Positions 52,669-62,193 of a stretch of 64,000 bases of DNA are shown here, in pieces. The stretch comes from Bryobacterales bacterium. Its GTDB lineage: Bacteria; Acidobacteriota; Terriglobia; Bryobacterales; Bryobacteraceae. Numbering within the stretch: position 1 is the stretch's first letter; every line of letters starts with the position of its first letter. Below the pieces are notes generated by a model. The model ran no database searches. It was not told the origin of the DNA and was given only the letters and a program-made list of their open reading frames with translations. Where the stretch lies: NCBI GenBank assembly GCA_003164035.1, contig PLRS01000073.1:61479-125478 (forward strand), written 5' to 3'. Made by a program: the position numbers and the translations under genes.

Positions 52669-54603
52669 TTACGTTACGACTCTGGATCGGGCGCGGTTGT
52701 TGCGGTAGGCAGGTCCGCGGGAGAACACATCCAGGTTGGCGGGACGGCTGCCGGCGCCTCCGGCCGTTACACGAAGCGCATAGATCCCGTCCGGCAGATC
52801 CGTTGGGATCGCCACATCCACCCGGTAGACACCGGCGCGGCCCGGCGCCAGGCCGGCAAAGCGCGTTTCAAGCTGCATGGGGCCGAGCCAAACCTCCACC
52901 GGGGAAACCACCGGATCGGGAGCGAAGGGCGCGGCCCGACCCGATTCGACGCTCGTTCGGACCTCTCCCAGACCGGTCAGGTGAAGCGAGAGAAGGTCGC
53001 CCGGTCTGGCTGGATTGGCACCGCAAAAAAGGCCGCGTGGGGTGACAATCTGCAACAGGGAGGGCGCTTCGGGCGATACGGTAATGCCGGCGGAGGCGAA
53101 CCCGGACGGCGTGGAAACCTCCAGCATGACCGGGCCGGAGACGTGGTAGGGTATCTGGGCTTCGATCTGAGTGGAGGAAACCGAGAGCAAGGGCGCGGGC
53201 TGACCGGCGACTTTGAGGGAGACTCCCGCGAGGCCGGCGGGAAGCGGATAACCGGGACTCAGCGCACTGGCCCTTGCCAGATCCTGTCCCGAGATCGCGA
53301 CCAGTGAGCCGGGCGCGATGCGGGAAGTGTAATCGCCCTTGCTGAGCACTCGATCGATGGCGACGCGATTGGCCGCGCCGAGAGTGACCCGATCGATCTG
53401 GGCGCCGTCGAGCCCGATGGCGGTTATGGTGAGCGCCCGGCCCTTCACATCGATGCGCAAGTAGTGGAACGCTTCCACGGAAATAGCGGTTTGCCCGGAA
53501 CATCCGACCGACTCCAGCGCACCCCCGCCGCCGCCGGTGACCACATAGGTTGTGGACGGGGCGGGAGGAGTGGCGACCTGGCCGCCGGCCAGAGGGTAGG
53601 TGCGTTCATAGCCGTGTTCGTGCCCGGCCAGCAGAAGTTGAACCCCGTGGCTTTCCACGATGGGATTCACGAACTGCTGGACGGCCGCGCAAATGGGGTC
53701 ACCCAGGTGAAAGCCGGTAGGGTAGGGGGTATGGTGCAGGAAGACGATGCGCCAGTGGCGATCCGTAGCCGCCAGATCCGCATCCAGCCAGGCGAGCATC
53801 GCCGGGGCGCGCGAGGTGGCCAGCAGGTTCGAATCCACCGAGACGAAATGCGCGTTGTCCCAATCGAAGGAGTAATAGCGGCCCCGATCCGCCCCGGGAA
53901 CGCCGCACTCCGGTGTGGCCACCCCCGCCAGATACGGGGCCGCGTTGCCGGTATTGTACTCGTGGTTGCCTGGGGTGGAAAAGAACGGCACGCGCGCCAT
54001 CAGCGGGGCGTTGATGCCGAAATACGAGTCTTCGAACTCCTCGAAGGTACCATCCGGGTACGCCAAGTCTCCTACGTGGACCACCATCGAGATATCCGCC
54101 TCGGCAGCCATCCATCGGGCCAGGGTTTGTTGCTGGCACGAACCCGCTCCGCTGTCGCCAAAGGCCAGAAAAGAAAACCCGTCCGCCCGTGTCGCGCGGT
54201 CTTGGAACGGGCTGGCGGCCAAGTACTGCGGAGCAGTTTGAAACTGCAATGGGCTGGCACCCGAAACCAGCATCTGGCCGTCGAGGGCAACGCTATAGCT
54301 GTACAACGTTCCGGGCTGCAAGCCGGCAAAATCCGCCTGGAACCGATAAAACGCGCAAGTAAGCCCGGTATCGGCGGGTTGAAACACCTCAGTGGCAGCC
54401 GGCGCGCTGAACGAAGTGCCATCGGGGGCGACCGCCGTTACGGTTCCGCAGCCGGTTTGCTGAGCGGTCCAGAGCACGGATGCCCGGTTGGCCTGCACGT
54501 TCTGGAGATATGGCTGGCGCAGGAGGGTAGCCGCGCGCGCGGTACGAGGCAGGCAAAGGGCGGTGGACGCAACCTGGAGAAAAGTGCGCCGGTTAATCGT
54601 CAT
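52669..54603 (-). CDS. Exported purple-acid-phosphatase-like metallophosphoesterase with TIGR03437 domain
   Basis: 644 residues from ATG 54603. A twin-arginine-type signal, 'NRRTFLQVASTALCLP', starts it. A FnIII-like N-domain (about 30-120) precedes the calcineurin-like phosphoesterase: 'FLAFGDSGAGSC', 'VVHVGDLAYPDG', 'STPGNHEYNTG', 'VFLHHTPYPTG' and 'LLAGHEHGYERTYP'. The C-terminal ~200 residues are a TIGR03437 domain ('IAPGSLVAISGQDLA', 'GLAPGRAGVYRVDVAIP'). It is likely an extracellular phosphatase. It is convergent with the CotH gene, with four bases between stops. Confidence 0.92.
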   Translation of the reverse strand: MTINRRTFLQVASTALCLPRTARAATLLRQPYLQNVQANRASVLWTAQQTGCGTVTAVAPDGTSFSAPAATEVFQPADTGLTCAFYRFQADFAGLQPGTLYSYSVALDGQMLVSGASPLQFQTAPQYLAASPFQDRATRADGFSFLAFGDSGAGSCQQQTLARWMAAEADISMVVHVGDLAYPDGTFEEFEDSYFGINAPLMARVPFFSTPGNHEYNTGNAAPYLAGVATPECGVPGADRGRYYSFDWDNAHFVSVDSNLLATSRAPAMLAWLDADLAATDRHWRIVFLHHTPYPTGFHLGDPICAAVQQFVNPIVESHGVQLLLAGHEHGYERTYPLAGGQVATPPAPSTTYVVTGGGGGALESVGCSGQTAISVEAFHYLRIDVKGRALTITAIGLDGAQIDRVTLGAANRVAIDRVLSKGDYTSRIAPGSLVAISGQDLARASALSPGYPLPAGLAGVSLKVAGQPAPLLSVSSTQIEAQIPYHVSGPVMLEVSTPSGFASAGITVSPEAPSLLQIVTPRGLFCGANPARPGDLLSLHLTGLGEVRTSVESGRAAPFAPDPVVSPVEVWLGPMQLETRFAGLAPGRAGVYRVDVAIPTDLPDGIYALRVTAGGAGSRPANLDVFSRGPAYRNNRARSRVVT

Positions 54604-54880
54604 TTTGTGCTCGATAGCACAATTGTCATCCTAATTCTTGAGCTAAACAACGCGGAAAATGCGGGTGGCGGGTGGAATATAGGGGGGCGCTGGAGATCCG
54701 CCGTCTTAGAACGTACTACATAAGGCACCGTAGTCTCGGCAACGCCGTCGGCGCCCGCTCCTGGTAACCCTAGCGGCGCGGATACATTCTATAAACATAG
54801 ATCGAGGCGCACATCGCGGAAAACATCGCGCCAGGGAGTGAGCGGAGTCGGGCGGAGCGAGTCGGGCGGAGCTTGAGGCT
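54604..54880. other. Spacer with a short tandem repeat
   Basis: The spacer between the phosphatase start and the end of the addA-like gene. It contains two exact tandem copies of the 14-mer GAGTCGGGCGGAGC (54845-54858 and 54859-54872) close to the addA-like stop. The rest, including an AT-richer stretch near 54620-54690 that probably holds the phosphatase promoter, shows no gene. Confidence 0.55.
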
Positions 54881-57800
54881 TCAGCGCCCCGCCGGACAGA
54901 GGTCCCGGTAGAACGGGCAGCGGCGGCAGTGGTCGCCCTCGCGCAGCGGGAACTCCAGTTTGTCCTGGGCCTGTTCCAGTTCGGCGGCAATCCCGGCGGG
55001 CGACTCCCAGAGCGGCGGCTCCAGGTCCACGCGCACCACCGTATCCGGCCGCAGGAAGTGCAGCCACGCGCTCGCTACCTTGCGTCCGGCCACCTGTTCC
55101 ACGGCTAGGGCGTAAAGACGCAGTTGCAGGGCGTAATCTTCGGCATGGCGGTGGGCCTGGTGCGACGTGACGGCATCGGTCTTATAGTCCACAATTACGA
55201 CTTCGCCATTCTCCTCGAACCAGAGATCCACCTGGCCGCGCACCACCAGGCCGCCCAGCGCCATCAGGAAATCGAATTCGCGCTCGACGCGGGCGGCCTT
55301 TGCCAGACGGCGGCCCAGCGGCCCTCGGCGGAAAACATCTGCCAGCCGCAGCGCTTCGGCGTCCGGGTTGGGCACATCGAGGCCGGCCAGGAGCCGGTGC
55401 ACGGCGGTTCCCAACTCGGCGGCGTCCATCCCGACGGTCGCGGGCTCGGCAGGCTCGGCCGCGCCGGCTTTTACGCGGCCGGCAAACCCCAGGTAGCGGC
55501 CCAGCAGGTAGCGGCGGGGGCAGCGGGCGAATACCGCCAGATCGGTGACGGCGGCGGCGGAGTCCTGCTGGCCGGTGACCACAGGGGGCGCCATCCACTC
55601 CACTTCATCTGCCTCAGCCGGCGCGGTGTCCGCGGCGGCGATATTCCGCGCGACTCGCAGCTCGGGGGCGCGGTCCGCGGTGACCAGGCGCAGCTTCCAG
55701 GGGCTGCCATCGGGCCCGGTGCGCTGGAGGATTTCATCGCGGCCGGGAGCGAGATCGAGCTGCAGCTTGCCGGCAACCAGTTCGGCCCATGAGCTTCGCC
55801 TGGCACCGGTGGCGAAGCTCATGACGAGCAATTCTTCGGCGCGCGTCATGGCCACGTAGAGCAGCCGGGCGCTCTCTTCGCTTTCGCGGCGGGTCAACTC
55901 GCGGCCAATGGCGGCGTGAAACAGATCGCCGTGATCTTTGGCGGTGACGGGATTGCGCCAGCGCGCGCCCAGGCCGATGGTTGGGGAAAACGCCACCACC
56001 GGCGCGCTATTTCTGACTCCTTTGTGCAAGGCGGCGATGAACACCACTGGAAACTCCAGCCCTTTGGCCGAATGCACCGTCATCAGCTTGACGGCAGCCG
56101 AGGAATCGTCGGGAGGCGCGTCGGGTTCCCGGGGATCGGCCAGACGGAGCCGCGCCAGCTCGTCCACAAACTCGTCCAGCGTCCCGCGCCCGGAAGCGGC
56201 GCGTGCCATGCCGAGGAACTTATCGATGTTACCGGCGGCTCGCTCTCCGGCCGGGTAGCCGGCATCGTCCATGGCAGCCACCAGCAGCCGGTCGAACGAC
56301 ACTGCTTCGCGGCGCCGGCGCCATTGGGCCAGGTTGCGGCGGAAGCGGTCGAGGGCGGCAAAATCTTCCGGTGAGAAACTGGTGGCGTGGGCCCGCGTTA
56401 AGGCGGCCAGCGCGGCGCCGAGGTTGGGGAATTGGCCGGCATGTTCGGCGGCGCGTCCGGGCGGTCGCGCGCGGACGATGGGGTCCGCCGCACCGGTTTC
56501 GCTCCCCAACAGGCGTAGCGCCAGCAAGCCTTCGTCGGAAACGCCCGCCAGCGGAGAGCGCAGCACGGCGGCCAGGGCGAGCTCGTCGCGGGGATTGGCG
56601 ACGACGCGCAGCAGGTTCGAAAGATCGGCGACTTCGCCGGCCTCGTAAAAACCCCTGCCGCGGTTGACTACGTATGGGACCGCCGCTTCGTCGAGTGTGT
56701 CGGCGAGCGTGCCCAGCACCTCGGTATTGCGCACCAGCACGGCCATGTCCTTGAAACCGAAGCCCTCATCGGAAACCAGGTCGACTATCCGCCGCGCGAT
56801 CCAGCGCGCTTCGGTGGCCTGGGCCGCGTCGGTATCCGGGGCGGTGAAGGCGGCGGCCTCGACCGATACCTCACGCGGATGGTTGAAGGCGCGCCGTGCG
56901 TCGAAGCTTCGCGGCTCGATGCCCTGGGCACCGGCGGCCACGGTTTCGACGGCGTGCAGGATATCGGCGCGGCTGCGGAAATTCTCCGCCAGCTCGACGA
57001 CCCGTTCGCCGCGGGCGGCCACTTCCCGGCGATAGCGGCGGAACACTTCCGGCTCGGCGTGGCGAAAGCCGAAGATCGATTGGTTGATGTCGCCCACGGC
57101 ATAGAAGCGGCCGGGCGCGCGCACCAGTTCCAGCAGGCGGGCCTGCTGCCCGTTGGTGTCCTGGAACTCGTCCATTAGAATATGGTCGAACTGGGCCTGT
57201 ACGCGGCGGCGCGTTTCCGGATGCCGCTCCAGCAGGCGGACGCCGGCTTCTTCCAGGTCGGCAAAATCGAGCAGGCCGGCCTCCGTTTTGCGGTCGCGAT
57301 AGATGCGGTCGAAGCGCCGCAAGACTTCAAACAAGGTGCCCCGTTCGGGAGCGTGGTGGGCGGTGAGCAGCGGGCGCTCGGCTTTCGCGCCGATCAATTC
57401 CTTCAATTCGATCAGCTTGGGACGGAGGGGATGGTTCCGTTTACCGCGGCGCATATCGACGGCAAAAGCCTGGATGGCGGCGAGCCTTTCGCGCGGCGTG
57501 CGGGCGGCGAGCAACCGTCCGGCACCCTCGCGCGCGGCCTCCAGTTGTTGGCGAATGGCCGCATCGGAATGGTCGGGCCGGGCATCGCGGAGTTCCGCCG
57601 CGAGGGCGCCGATACGGACCAGGGTATCGTCGGCGGGAGCCGGCCGGGCCGCCACGTCCTCGATTCCCAGGCCCGCGCCGCGCATGGCGTCGTAGGCCGC
57701 CAGCACGGCTTCCTCGAACTCGAACGAAGCCAGCGCGCGGATCAGGGCGCGGACCTCGGCCGGCCGGGCGGCGAACAGTTCGTCCATGGCATCAGCCATG

Positions 57801-58186
57801 GCTTCATGCTGCAGGCGGACCGCGTCCGGCTGGTCGGCTATGGCGAATTCGGGATCGATGGCGGCGGCCACCGCGTTTTCCCGCAGCAGACGGGCGCAGA
57901 AACCGTGCACCGTGGATACCCAGGCGCGTTCCAGGGCGCCGCGCACCCCGGTCTGTTCCGGGAACTGTCCGGCGAGTTTCTTGCGCATGTTGGCGGCGGC
58001 TTTTTCGGTGAAGGTGATGGCGAGAATGCGTAGCGGGTCGGCGCCAGCCTCCACCAGGCGGCGAAAATATTCCACCAGCACGGTGGTTTTGCCGGAACCG
58101 GGTCCCGCCACGATACACGTATCCTGGCGGCGCTCGGACACTTCGAAGGCGCGGGTCTGCGCGGGGGTGAACTCGACCGGGCTCAT
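54881..58186 (-). CDS. AddA-like UvrD helicase-nuclease subunit
   Basis: 1101 residues from ATG 58186, whose codon overlaps the addB-like stop. The superfamily 1A helicase has Walker A 'VAGPGSGKTT' (28-35), 'ILAITFTEKAAANMRKKL', 'HILMDEFQDTNGQQ' (motif II) and 'LMTVHSAKGLEFPVVF'. The C-terminal RecB-type nuclease is seen in 'RGQVDLWFEENGEVVIVDYKTD'. Cysteines in 'FARCPRRYLLGRY' and 'HCRRCPFYRDLCPAG' give a C...CX2CX5C set like the Fe-S clamp of AddB. It repairs double-strand breaks with the upstream subunit. Confidence 0.9.
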   Translation of the reverse strand: MSPVEFTPAQTRAFEVSERRQDTCIVAGPGSGKTTVLVEYFRRLVEAGADPLRILAITFTEKAAANMRKKLAGQFPEQTGVRGALERAWVSTVHGFCARLLRENAVAAAIDPEFAIADQPDAVRLQHEAMADAMDELFAARPAEVRALIRALASFEFEEAVLAAYDAMRGAGLGIEDVAARPAPADDTLVRIGALAAELRDARPDHSDAAIRQQLEAAREGAGRLLAARTPRERLAAIQAFAVDMRRGKRNHPLRPKLIELKELIGAKAERPLLTAHHAPERGTLFEVLRRFDRIYRDRKTEAGLLDFADLEEAGVRLLERHPETRRRVQAQFDHILMDEFQDTNGQQARLLELVRAPGRFYAVGDINQSIFGFRHAEPEVFRRYRREVAARGERVVELAENFRSRADILHAVETVAAGAQGIEPRSFDARRAFNHPREVSVEAAAFTAPDTDAAQATEARWIARRIVDLVSDEGFGFKDMAVLVRNTEVLGTLADTLDEAAVPYVVNRGRGFYEAGEVADLSNLLRVVANPRDELALAAVLRSPLAGVSDEGLLALRLLGSETGAADPIVRARPPGRAAEHAGQFPNLGAALAALTRAHATSFSPEDFAALDRFRRNLAQWRRRREAVSFDRLLVAAMDDAGYPAGERAAGNIDKFLGMARAASGRGTLDEFVDELARLRLADPREPDAPPDDSSAAVKLMTVHSAKGLEFPVVFIAALHKGVRNSAPVVAFSPTIGLGARWRNPVTAKDHGDLFHAAIGRELTRRESEESARLLYVAMTRAEELLVMSFATGARRSSWAELVAGKLQLDLAPGRDEILQRTGPDGSPWKLRLVTADRAPELRVARNIAAADTAPAEADEVEWMAPPVVTGQQDSAAAVTDLAVFARCPRRYLLGRYLGFAGRVKAGAAEPAEPATVGMDAAELGTAVHRLLAGLDVPNPDAEALRLADVFRRGPLGRRLAKAARVEREFDFLMALGGLVVRGQVDLWFEENGEVVIVDYKTDAVTSHQAHRHAEDYALQLRLYALAVEQVAGRKVASAWLHFLRPDTVVRVDLEPPLWESPAGIAAELEQAQDKLEFPLREGDHCRRCPFYRDLCPAGR

Positions 58187-60894
58187 TCGGCGGCACCCTC
58201 CACAGCCGCTTGCCCGGCGCGGAAGCGGCAGGCGTCGCGGTAATCGCACTGCCGGCACTTAGCCGGATCGGCGGGATTGGGCGCGACGCGGCCGGAGCGA
58301 ATTTCCTCGACTACGCGGGAGGTCTTGCGGCGGGCCGCGGCCAGCCAATCGGCGGGTATCGGCAGGCTATCGAGAAAACCGTCCTCGCTCCAGCCGGCAT
58401 ATTTGACCTCCTTTTTCAAGCCGAGGTAGAAGACGCCCGCTACGCGAAGCCCGAATTGTTCGCCGGCGGCCATGGCGTAGAGCGGCGCCTGCAGCAGGTT
58501 TTCGTCGGTCAATTTGCCGCGCGTGGTGGCGGGGTTGCTGTATTTGTAGTCGACTACGTAGGCGCGGCCGTCCGGAGCGGTATCGAGACGGTCGATCTTG
58601 CCGCGCAGAAGGAGGGTTTCGTCGAAACGGAAACCGAACGGCTCTTCCACTTTGGAGGTGAAGTCCTGGCGCCGCCAGCGGCTGTCGGAAGCGAACTTCT
58701 CCAGGTCGTCCCGAATCTGGTTGCGCAGCCGCTCGGTGTGGTAGAGAAGCGGCACGTTGTTTTCTTCCAGCGCGGTGGCAAATTCCTCCTCGAACAGCGC
58801 GGCGATATTCCCTCCCTCGGAATAAAAGCGCTTCAACGTGTCGTGAACGATGTTGCCCTGGGTGAGGAAGTCGAGGCGATTCTGCGGCGCTTCGGGGCGC
58901 TCCCGCAGACGGAGGGTCTGGCGCGCGAAATATTTGAACGGACAGGTGAGATAGGTTTCGAGGGCTGTGGGCGAGAGCCTGGCTGTGCGTTCGGCCAGGG
59001 CGGCGAGCAAGCGCGGCGCCGCGATGGATTTGAGCGAAGGCGGGGGCGTCACGCGCGGCGGACGGGGGCGAACCGGGCGAGCGGTTTGTTCGGGCAACGG
59101 CAGGCCGTCCAGGAACAGGGAGGGAAGATGGCGCTCGCCGCGGCCGTCAAGCTCGGGATAGGTCAAGGTGGCGAGCACGGTAGCACGGCCGATGGCGGCG
59201 TCGAACAGCGCCCGTTCTTCGCGCTCGAATTCCTCGCCGCTACGCACCGCGATTCCAGCCGCGCCGAGCCGCCGCCGGGCGCTATCCGGAAAGAACGGAT
59301 CGGGACGGTTCAGGCTGGGAAACTGCTTCTCCACCAGGCCGCACACGAACACCACCGGCAAGTTCCACTCCCGCGCTTCGGAAGCCGACAGCACGTGGAC
59401 CACGTTGCGGCGCCCATCGGGAAGGCGAAGAGGCTTGCGGGCGATTACGGTTTCGAAGGCGGTTTGAAATTCGGCGAGCTCCATTTCGCGGCCAGGCGAA
59501 TCGGCCACGGCGGACAAGGCGGAGGCGGTTTCGTGCGCGGCCTCCTCGAACAGCCGCATGGCAATGGCCTGGGCGCGGAATTCAAGGGCCGACTGCGGGT
59601 CGATCGGCTCCTCGACGAGAGGCAGGACGAGGCTGGTCAACTCGGCGAGCCGCGCCGCCCAATCCCGCGGCGACAAGGTGTACGACTGCCATTCCTCCAG
59701 CGCGCGCATGCGCTCGAGGAGCGGAATCAGGCGCTCGGCTCCACATTCGCGAGCCAGTTCCCTAAGTCCGGCCAGGCCCGAGCCCGGCATGGTCTCGCGC
59801 ACGGCGAAGTCCCAGCGGTCGGCCGCATTCGAGTCCGCGAAGCGCGGCGCCAGGCGCACGGCGGCCAGGGTTCGCTGCCAATCCCAGCCGCTGCCGAGGG
59901 CGTGCAGGGCGCGCAGGAGGAAGCGGCAAACCGGATGGTCGCCGAGCCGCCGATCGAAGTAAAACCGGGCCGGAATGCCGAAACGGTCGAGAGTGGTGCG
60001 CAACAGGGGGACATAGTTTTCGGGGGAACGAACGATCACGGCGATTTCGCGGAACGGCCTTCCGGCAGCCGAAAGCTCGATAATGCGGCGGGCGATTTCC
60101 TCGGCTTCGCGATCGACGGACGCGGCGCGAACCAGTAAGCGGGCGGGAACGAGCCGGCGCGCGGGCAACCGCTCTTCGTGGAAACCCATTTCGCCGAGAC
60201 GCGCGCGCAAGCCGCCGCCGTCCTCGCCTTCCGCGAGGGTGATGGTGACATCGGCATGCGCTGCCAGGGCGGAGACGAGGCGCAATTCGGGTTCGGGAAG
60301 AGCGTGAAAGCCATCCAGCCAGATAGTCTCGACGCCAGGCAATCCCTTGGCGGCAATCCGTTCGGCGGCGCGTTCCAGACGGCGCGCCCGCAATCCCATA
60401 CCGCCGCGGTCGAGCAGACGCTCCACTTCCCCGTAGACTGCGGTGAAGGCCTCCGCGAGTGGAGCTTCGCCGGCCAACCGCGTCCGCGCCAACGCTTGCC
60501 TCAGGCGCGCTGCATCGCAACCGGCGGAGGCGAATTCCGCTATCGTGCGTGCCAGTTGCGAATGAAATCCCGCCATCCCCGCGACGCCGGCAAATTGCGG
60601 CCGGTTAACCCTCCGGGCAGCGTCGGCGGCGACCAGTGCAAGCACAGCGTCGGTCACTTCCGTGAGGCCGGAGCACCACGGCTCCACGAACGCGTGCAGA
60701 GTTTGAATCGAGCCAGGCCGAAATACGAAGCCTTCGCGCGCCAGCAGATTCTCCAGGTGCGTGGCGAGCGTGGCGGTGGGAGCCAACAAGCGCGTGCCGC
60801 TTTCCTTGCGGCCCAGCGCCGCGCGAAGAGTGTCCAGCGCACAGGCGCTTTTGCCGGAGCCCGCCGGGCCGATCAGAAGACGCAATTGGCGCAT
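58183..60894 (-). CDS. AddB-like helicase-nuclease subunit
   Basis: 903 residues from ATG 60894. An intact P-loop, 'IGPAGSGKSACALDTL', opens the protein. The middle has 'VHVLSASEAREWNLPVVFVCGL', a helicase motif V/VI-like region. The C-terminal PD-(D/E)XK nuclease has 'GKIDRLDTAPDGRAYVVDYKYS'. Fe-S cysteines are 'TYLTCPFKYFARQTL' and 'KCRQCDYRDACRF'. It precedes the AddA-like gene with a four-base overlap, forming a two-gene operon for recombinational repair. Confidence 0.9.
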   Translation of the reverse strand: MRQLRLLIGPAGSGKSACALDTLRAALGRKESGTRLLAPTATLATHLENLLAREGFVFRPGSIQTLHAFVEPWCSGLTEVTDAVLALVAADAARRVNRPQFAGVAGMAGFHSQLARTIAEFASAGCDAARLRQALARTRLAGEAPLAEAFTAVYGEVERLLDRGGMGLRARRLERAAERIAAKGLPGVETIWLDGFHALPEPELRLVSALAAHADVTITLAEGEDGGGLRARLGEMGFHEERLPARRLVPARLLVRAASVDREAEEIARRIIELSAAGRPFREIAVIVRSPENYVPLLRTTLDRFGIPARFYFDRRLGDHPVCRFLLRALHALGSGWDWQRTLAAVRLAPRFADSNAADRWDFAVRETMPGSGLAGLRELARECGAERLIPLLERMRALEEWQSYTLSPRDWAARLAELTSLVLPLVEEPIDPQSALEFRAQAIAMRLFEEAAHETASALSAVADSPGREMELAEFQTAFETVIARKPLRLPDGRRNVVHVLSASEAREWNLPVVFVCGLVEKQFPSLNRPDPFFPDSARRRLGAAGIAVRSGEEFEREERALFDAAIGRATVLATLTYPELDGRGERHLPSLFLDGLPLPEQTARPVRPRPPRVTPPPSLKSIAAPRLLAALAERTARLSPTALETYLTCPFKYFARQTLRLRERPEAPQNRLDFLTQGNIVHDTLKRFYSEGGNIAALFEEEFATALEENNVPLLYHTERLRNQIRDDLEKFASDSRWRRQDFTSKVEEPFGFRFDETLLLRGKIDRLDTAPDGRAYVVDYKYSNPATTRGKLTDENLLQAPLYAMAAGEQFGLRVAGVFYLGLKKEVKYAGWSEDGFLDSLPIPADWLAAARRKTSRVVEEIRSGRVAPNPADPAKCRQCDYRDACRFRAGQAAVEGAAE

Positions 60895-61020
60895 CGGCTT
60901 TCAGTGTATCGCAGGCGAAGAAAATACGAAATAAGATTGGGATTGGGCGAGTTAGGCGTGGAGGGGACAGCTCTGAAGCCTAGCCGGACGTATGGGCTGC
61001 GTGCAGGATTGGACGTTGCA

Positions 61021-61063
61021 CAAACACAAAAAGACCAGAACACCCGCTGGCGCTCTGGTCTTT
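61021..61063 (-). terminator. Rho-independent terminator of the PEP-CTERM gene
   Basis: On the minus strand a perfect 10-bp stem, AAAGACCAGA / TCTGGTCTTT (61063-61054 against 61039-61030), is followed directly by TTTGTGTTTG. It lies 34 bases after the PEP-CTERM stop codon. It is the clearest intrinsic terminator in the window. The remaining spacer, 60895-61096, has no other feature. Confidence 0.88.
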
Positions 61064-61096
61064 GAGGAAGGACTCTTCGCTCGGAATATATTTTTC

Positions 61097-61888
61097 TTAG
61101 CGGCGAATGCGCTTGCGTCTCAAAAGACCCAAACCGACCAGCGCGGAGCCCAACAGGGCCAGCGTGCCAGGTTCCGGAGCCCCGGAGATCAAGCCGGTGT
61201 CGAACGTGCCTGAAGCGGCAGCGTCAAAGCCCATCACACCCATGCAGTTGCCGCCAGTTGTGCCGGTCATGGCCCCGCCTGAGCAGGCGCTCGTCGGGTA
61301 GTTCGGGGGCGCGCTGCCGTTGGCCAAACTCAACACAGGCTGCAGGCTGCTCAGCGCGATGCTAAAATCGGAAATGTTGTCGACAGTACCGATACTCCAT
61401 AAGGTGCTGTTGAATACGACCTCCGTGTAGTTGGAGGCGCCATCCGAAAAAGAGAATGTCGCCGAAGAGGCGTATGCGCCACCGCTGAGGCCGTCGTTGC
61501 TGGAATCCATCGCGCCAAAGGTGCCGCTCAGAATGGTTGTCCCGTCGAGATTGCCTGCGGCGCCCGTTATCGAGAACGTGCCACTCTGATAACCATTCTG
61601 CGAGAGAAAGCTGCCGGAGTTAATTACAGCGGGGGTAGTAGTCTCGGCCGACAGCGACAGGGTCGCGAGGATGTTCTCGTCGTAGGCGGAGTTGTTCGTG
61701 TTGTACAGCGTGATATAGATCGGAATGCTGGCGGCGGTGACCGTGTCTTGTGTGCCTCCCGCGTTGAGCGTAACGTCGAAGTCTAAGGCTCCGTTTGCCG
61801 AACTGAACGAAGCGATCTCTGTTGCTTGCGCCGTGCCTAGCAACGCTAATCCGGCGAGCGCGAGAGCAAGCGCTAGTTTCTTAACCAT
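61097..61888 (-). CDS. PEP-CTERM sorting-domain exported protein
   Basis: 263 residues from ATG 61888, with 'GGAGGAGATTTTCTC' upstream. A signal peptide, 'MVKKLALALALAGLALLGTA', is followed by a Ser/Thr/Gly-rich beta-type ectodomain with only two cysteine pairs near 'SACSGGAMTGTTGGNCMG'. The C-terminus 'GAPEPGTLALLGSALVGLGL' plus 'LRRKRIRR' is a PEP-CTERM anchor. It is processed by an exosortase, usually in bacteria that make exopolysaccharide. No exosortase gene is in this window. Confidence 0.92.
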   Translation of the reverse strand: MVKKLALALALAGLALLGTAQATEIASFSSANGALDFDVTLNAGGTQDTVTAASIPIYITLYNTNNSAYDENILATLSLSAETTTPAVINSGSFLSQNGYQSGTFSITGAAGNLDGTTILSGTFGAMDSSNDGLSGGAYASSATFSFSDGASNYTEVVFNSTLWSIGTVDNISDFSIALSSLQPVLSLANGSAPPNYPTSACSGGAMTGTTGGNCMGVMGFDAAASGTFDTGLISGAPEPGTLALLGSALVGLGLLRRKRIRR

Positions 61889-62193
61889 TGAGAAAATCTC
61901 CTCCAAAAAGAGTTTGTTTCCAAGCCTAATCAAAATCCGAGCGCTGCAGTCCTCCTGCCGCACTTGTAGATCGAGTTTAGCAGAATGTCAGGTGTTGTCA
62001 ATATGGAAGTGGGTGAAAATACCGATATTCATTAACAATTTACGAGAGATGGGTACCAGTACCAAACATCACATTTTGCACAAGGGAGGGTTGACGGTCG
62101 GGTTGTCAGAGAAGTTTTAGCGAAACGACCCCGGATGGCAGGATTTTGGAACGGTTTTTCTTCGATCCGACGCGCTATGGTACCGTGAGCGTG
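61889..62193. other. AT-richer divergent promoter region
   Basis: About 305 bases between the PEP-CTERM gene and the divergent M28 peptidase. It is noticeably more AT-rich (for example near 61970-62060) than flanking genes, as expected for promoters. No repeat copy or small gene was recognised. Confidence 0.5.

Noticed and set aside
54845..54872. Tandem 14-mer as an attachment site or origin repeat
   Set aside because: Only two copies, no integrase or replication gene nearby. It is recorded only as a local tandem repeat.
58210..60138. A 642-codon frame antisense to the addB-like gene
   Set aside because: It is a by-product of high GC in the third codon position of the real gene. It shows no motif and is opposite a well-supported helicase-nuclease.
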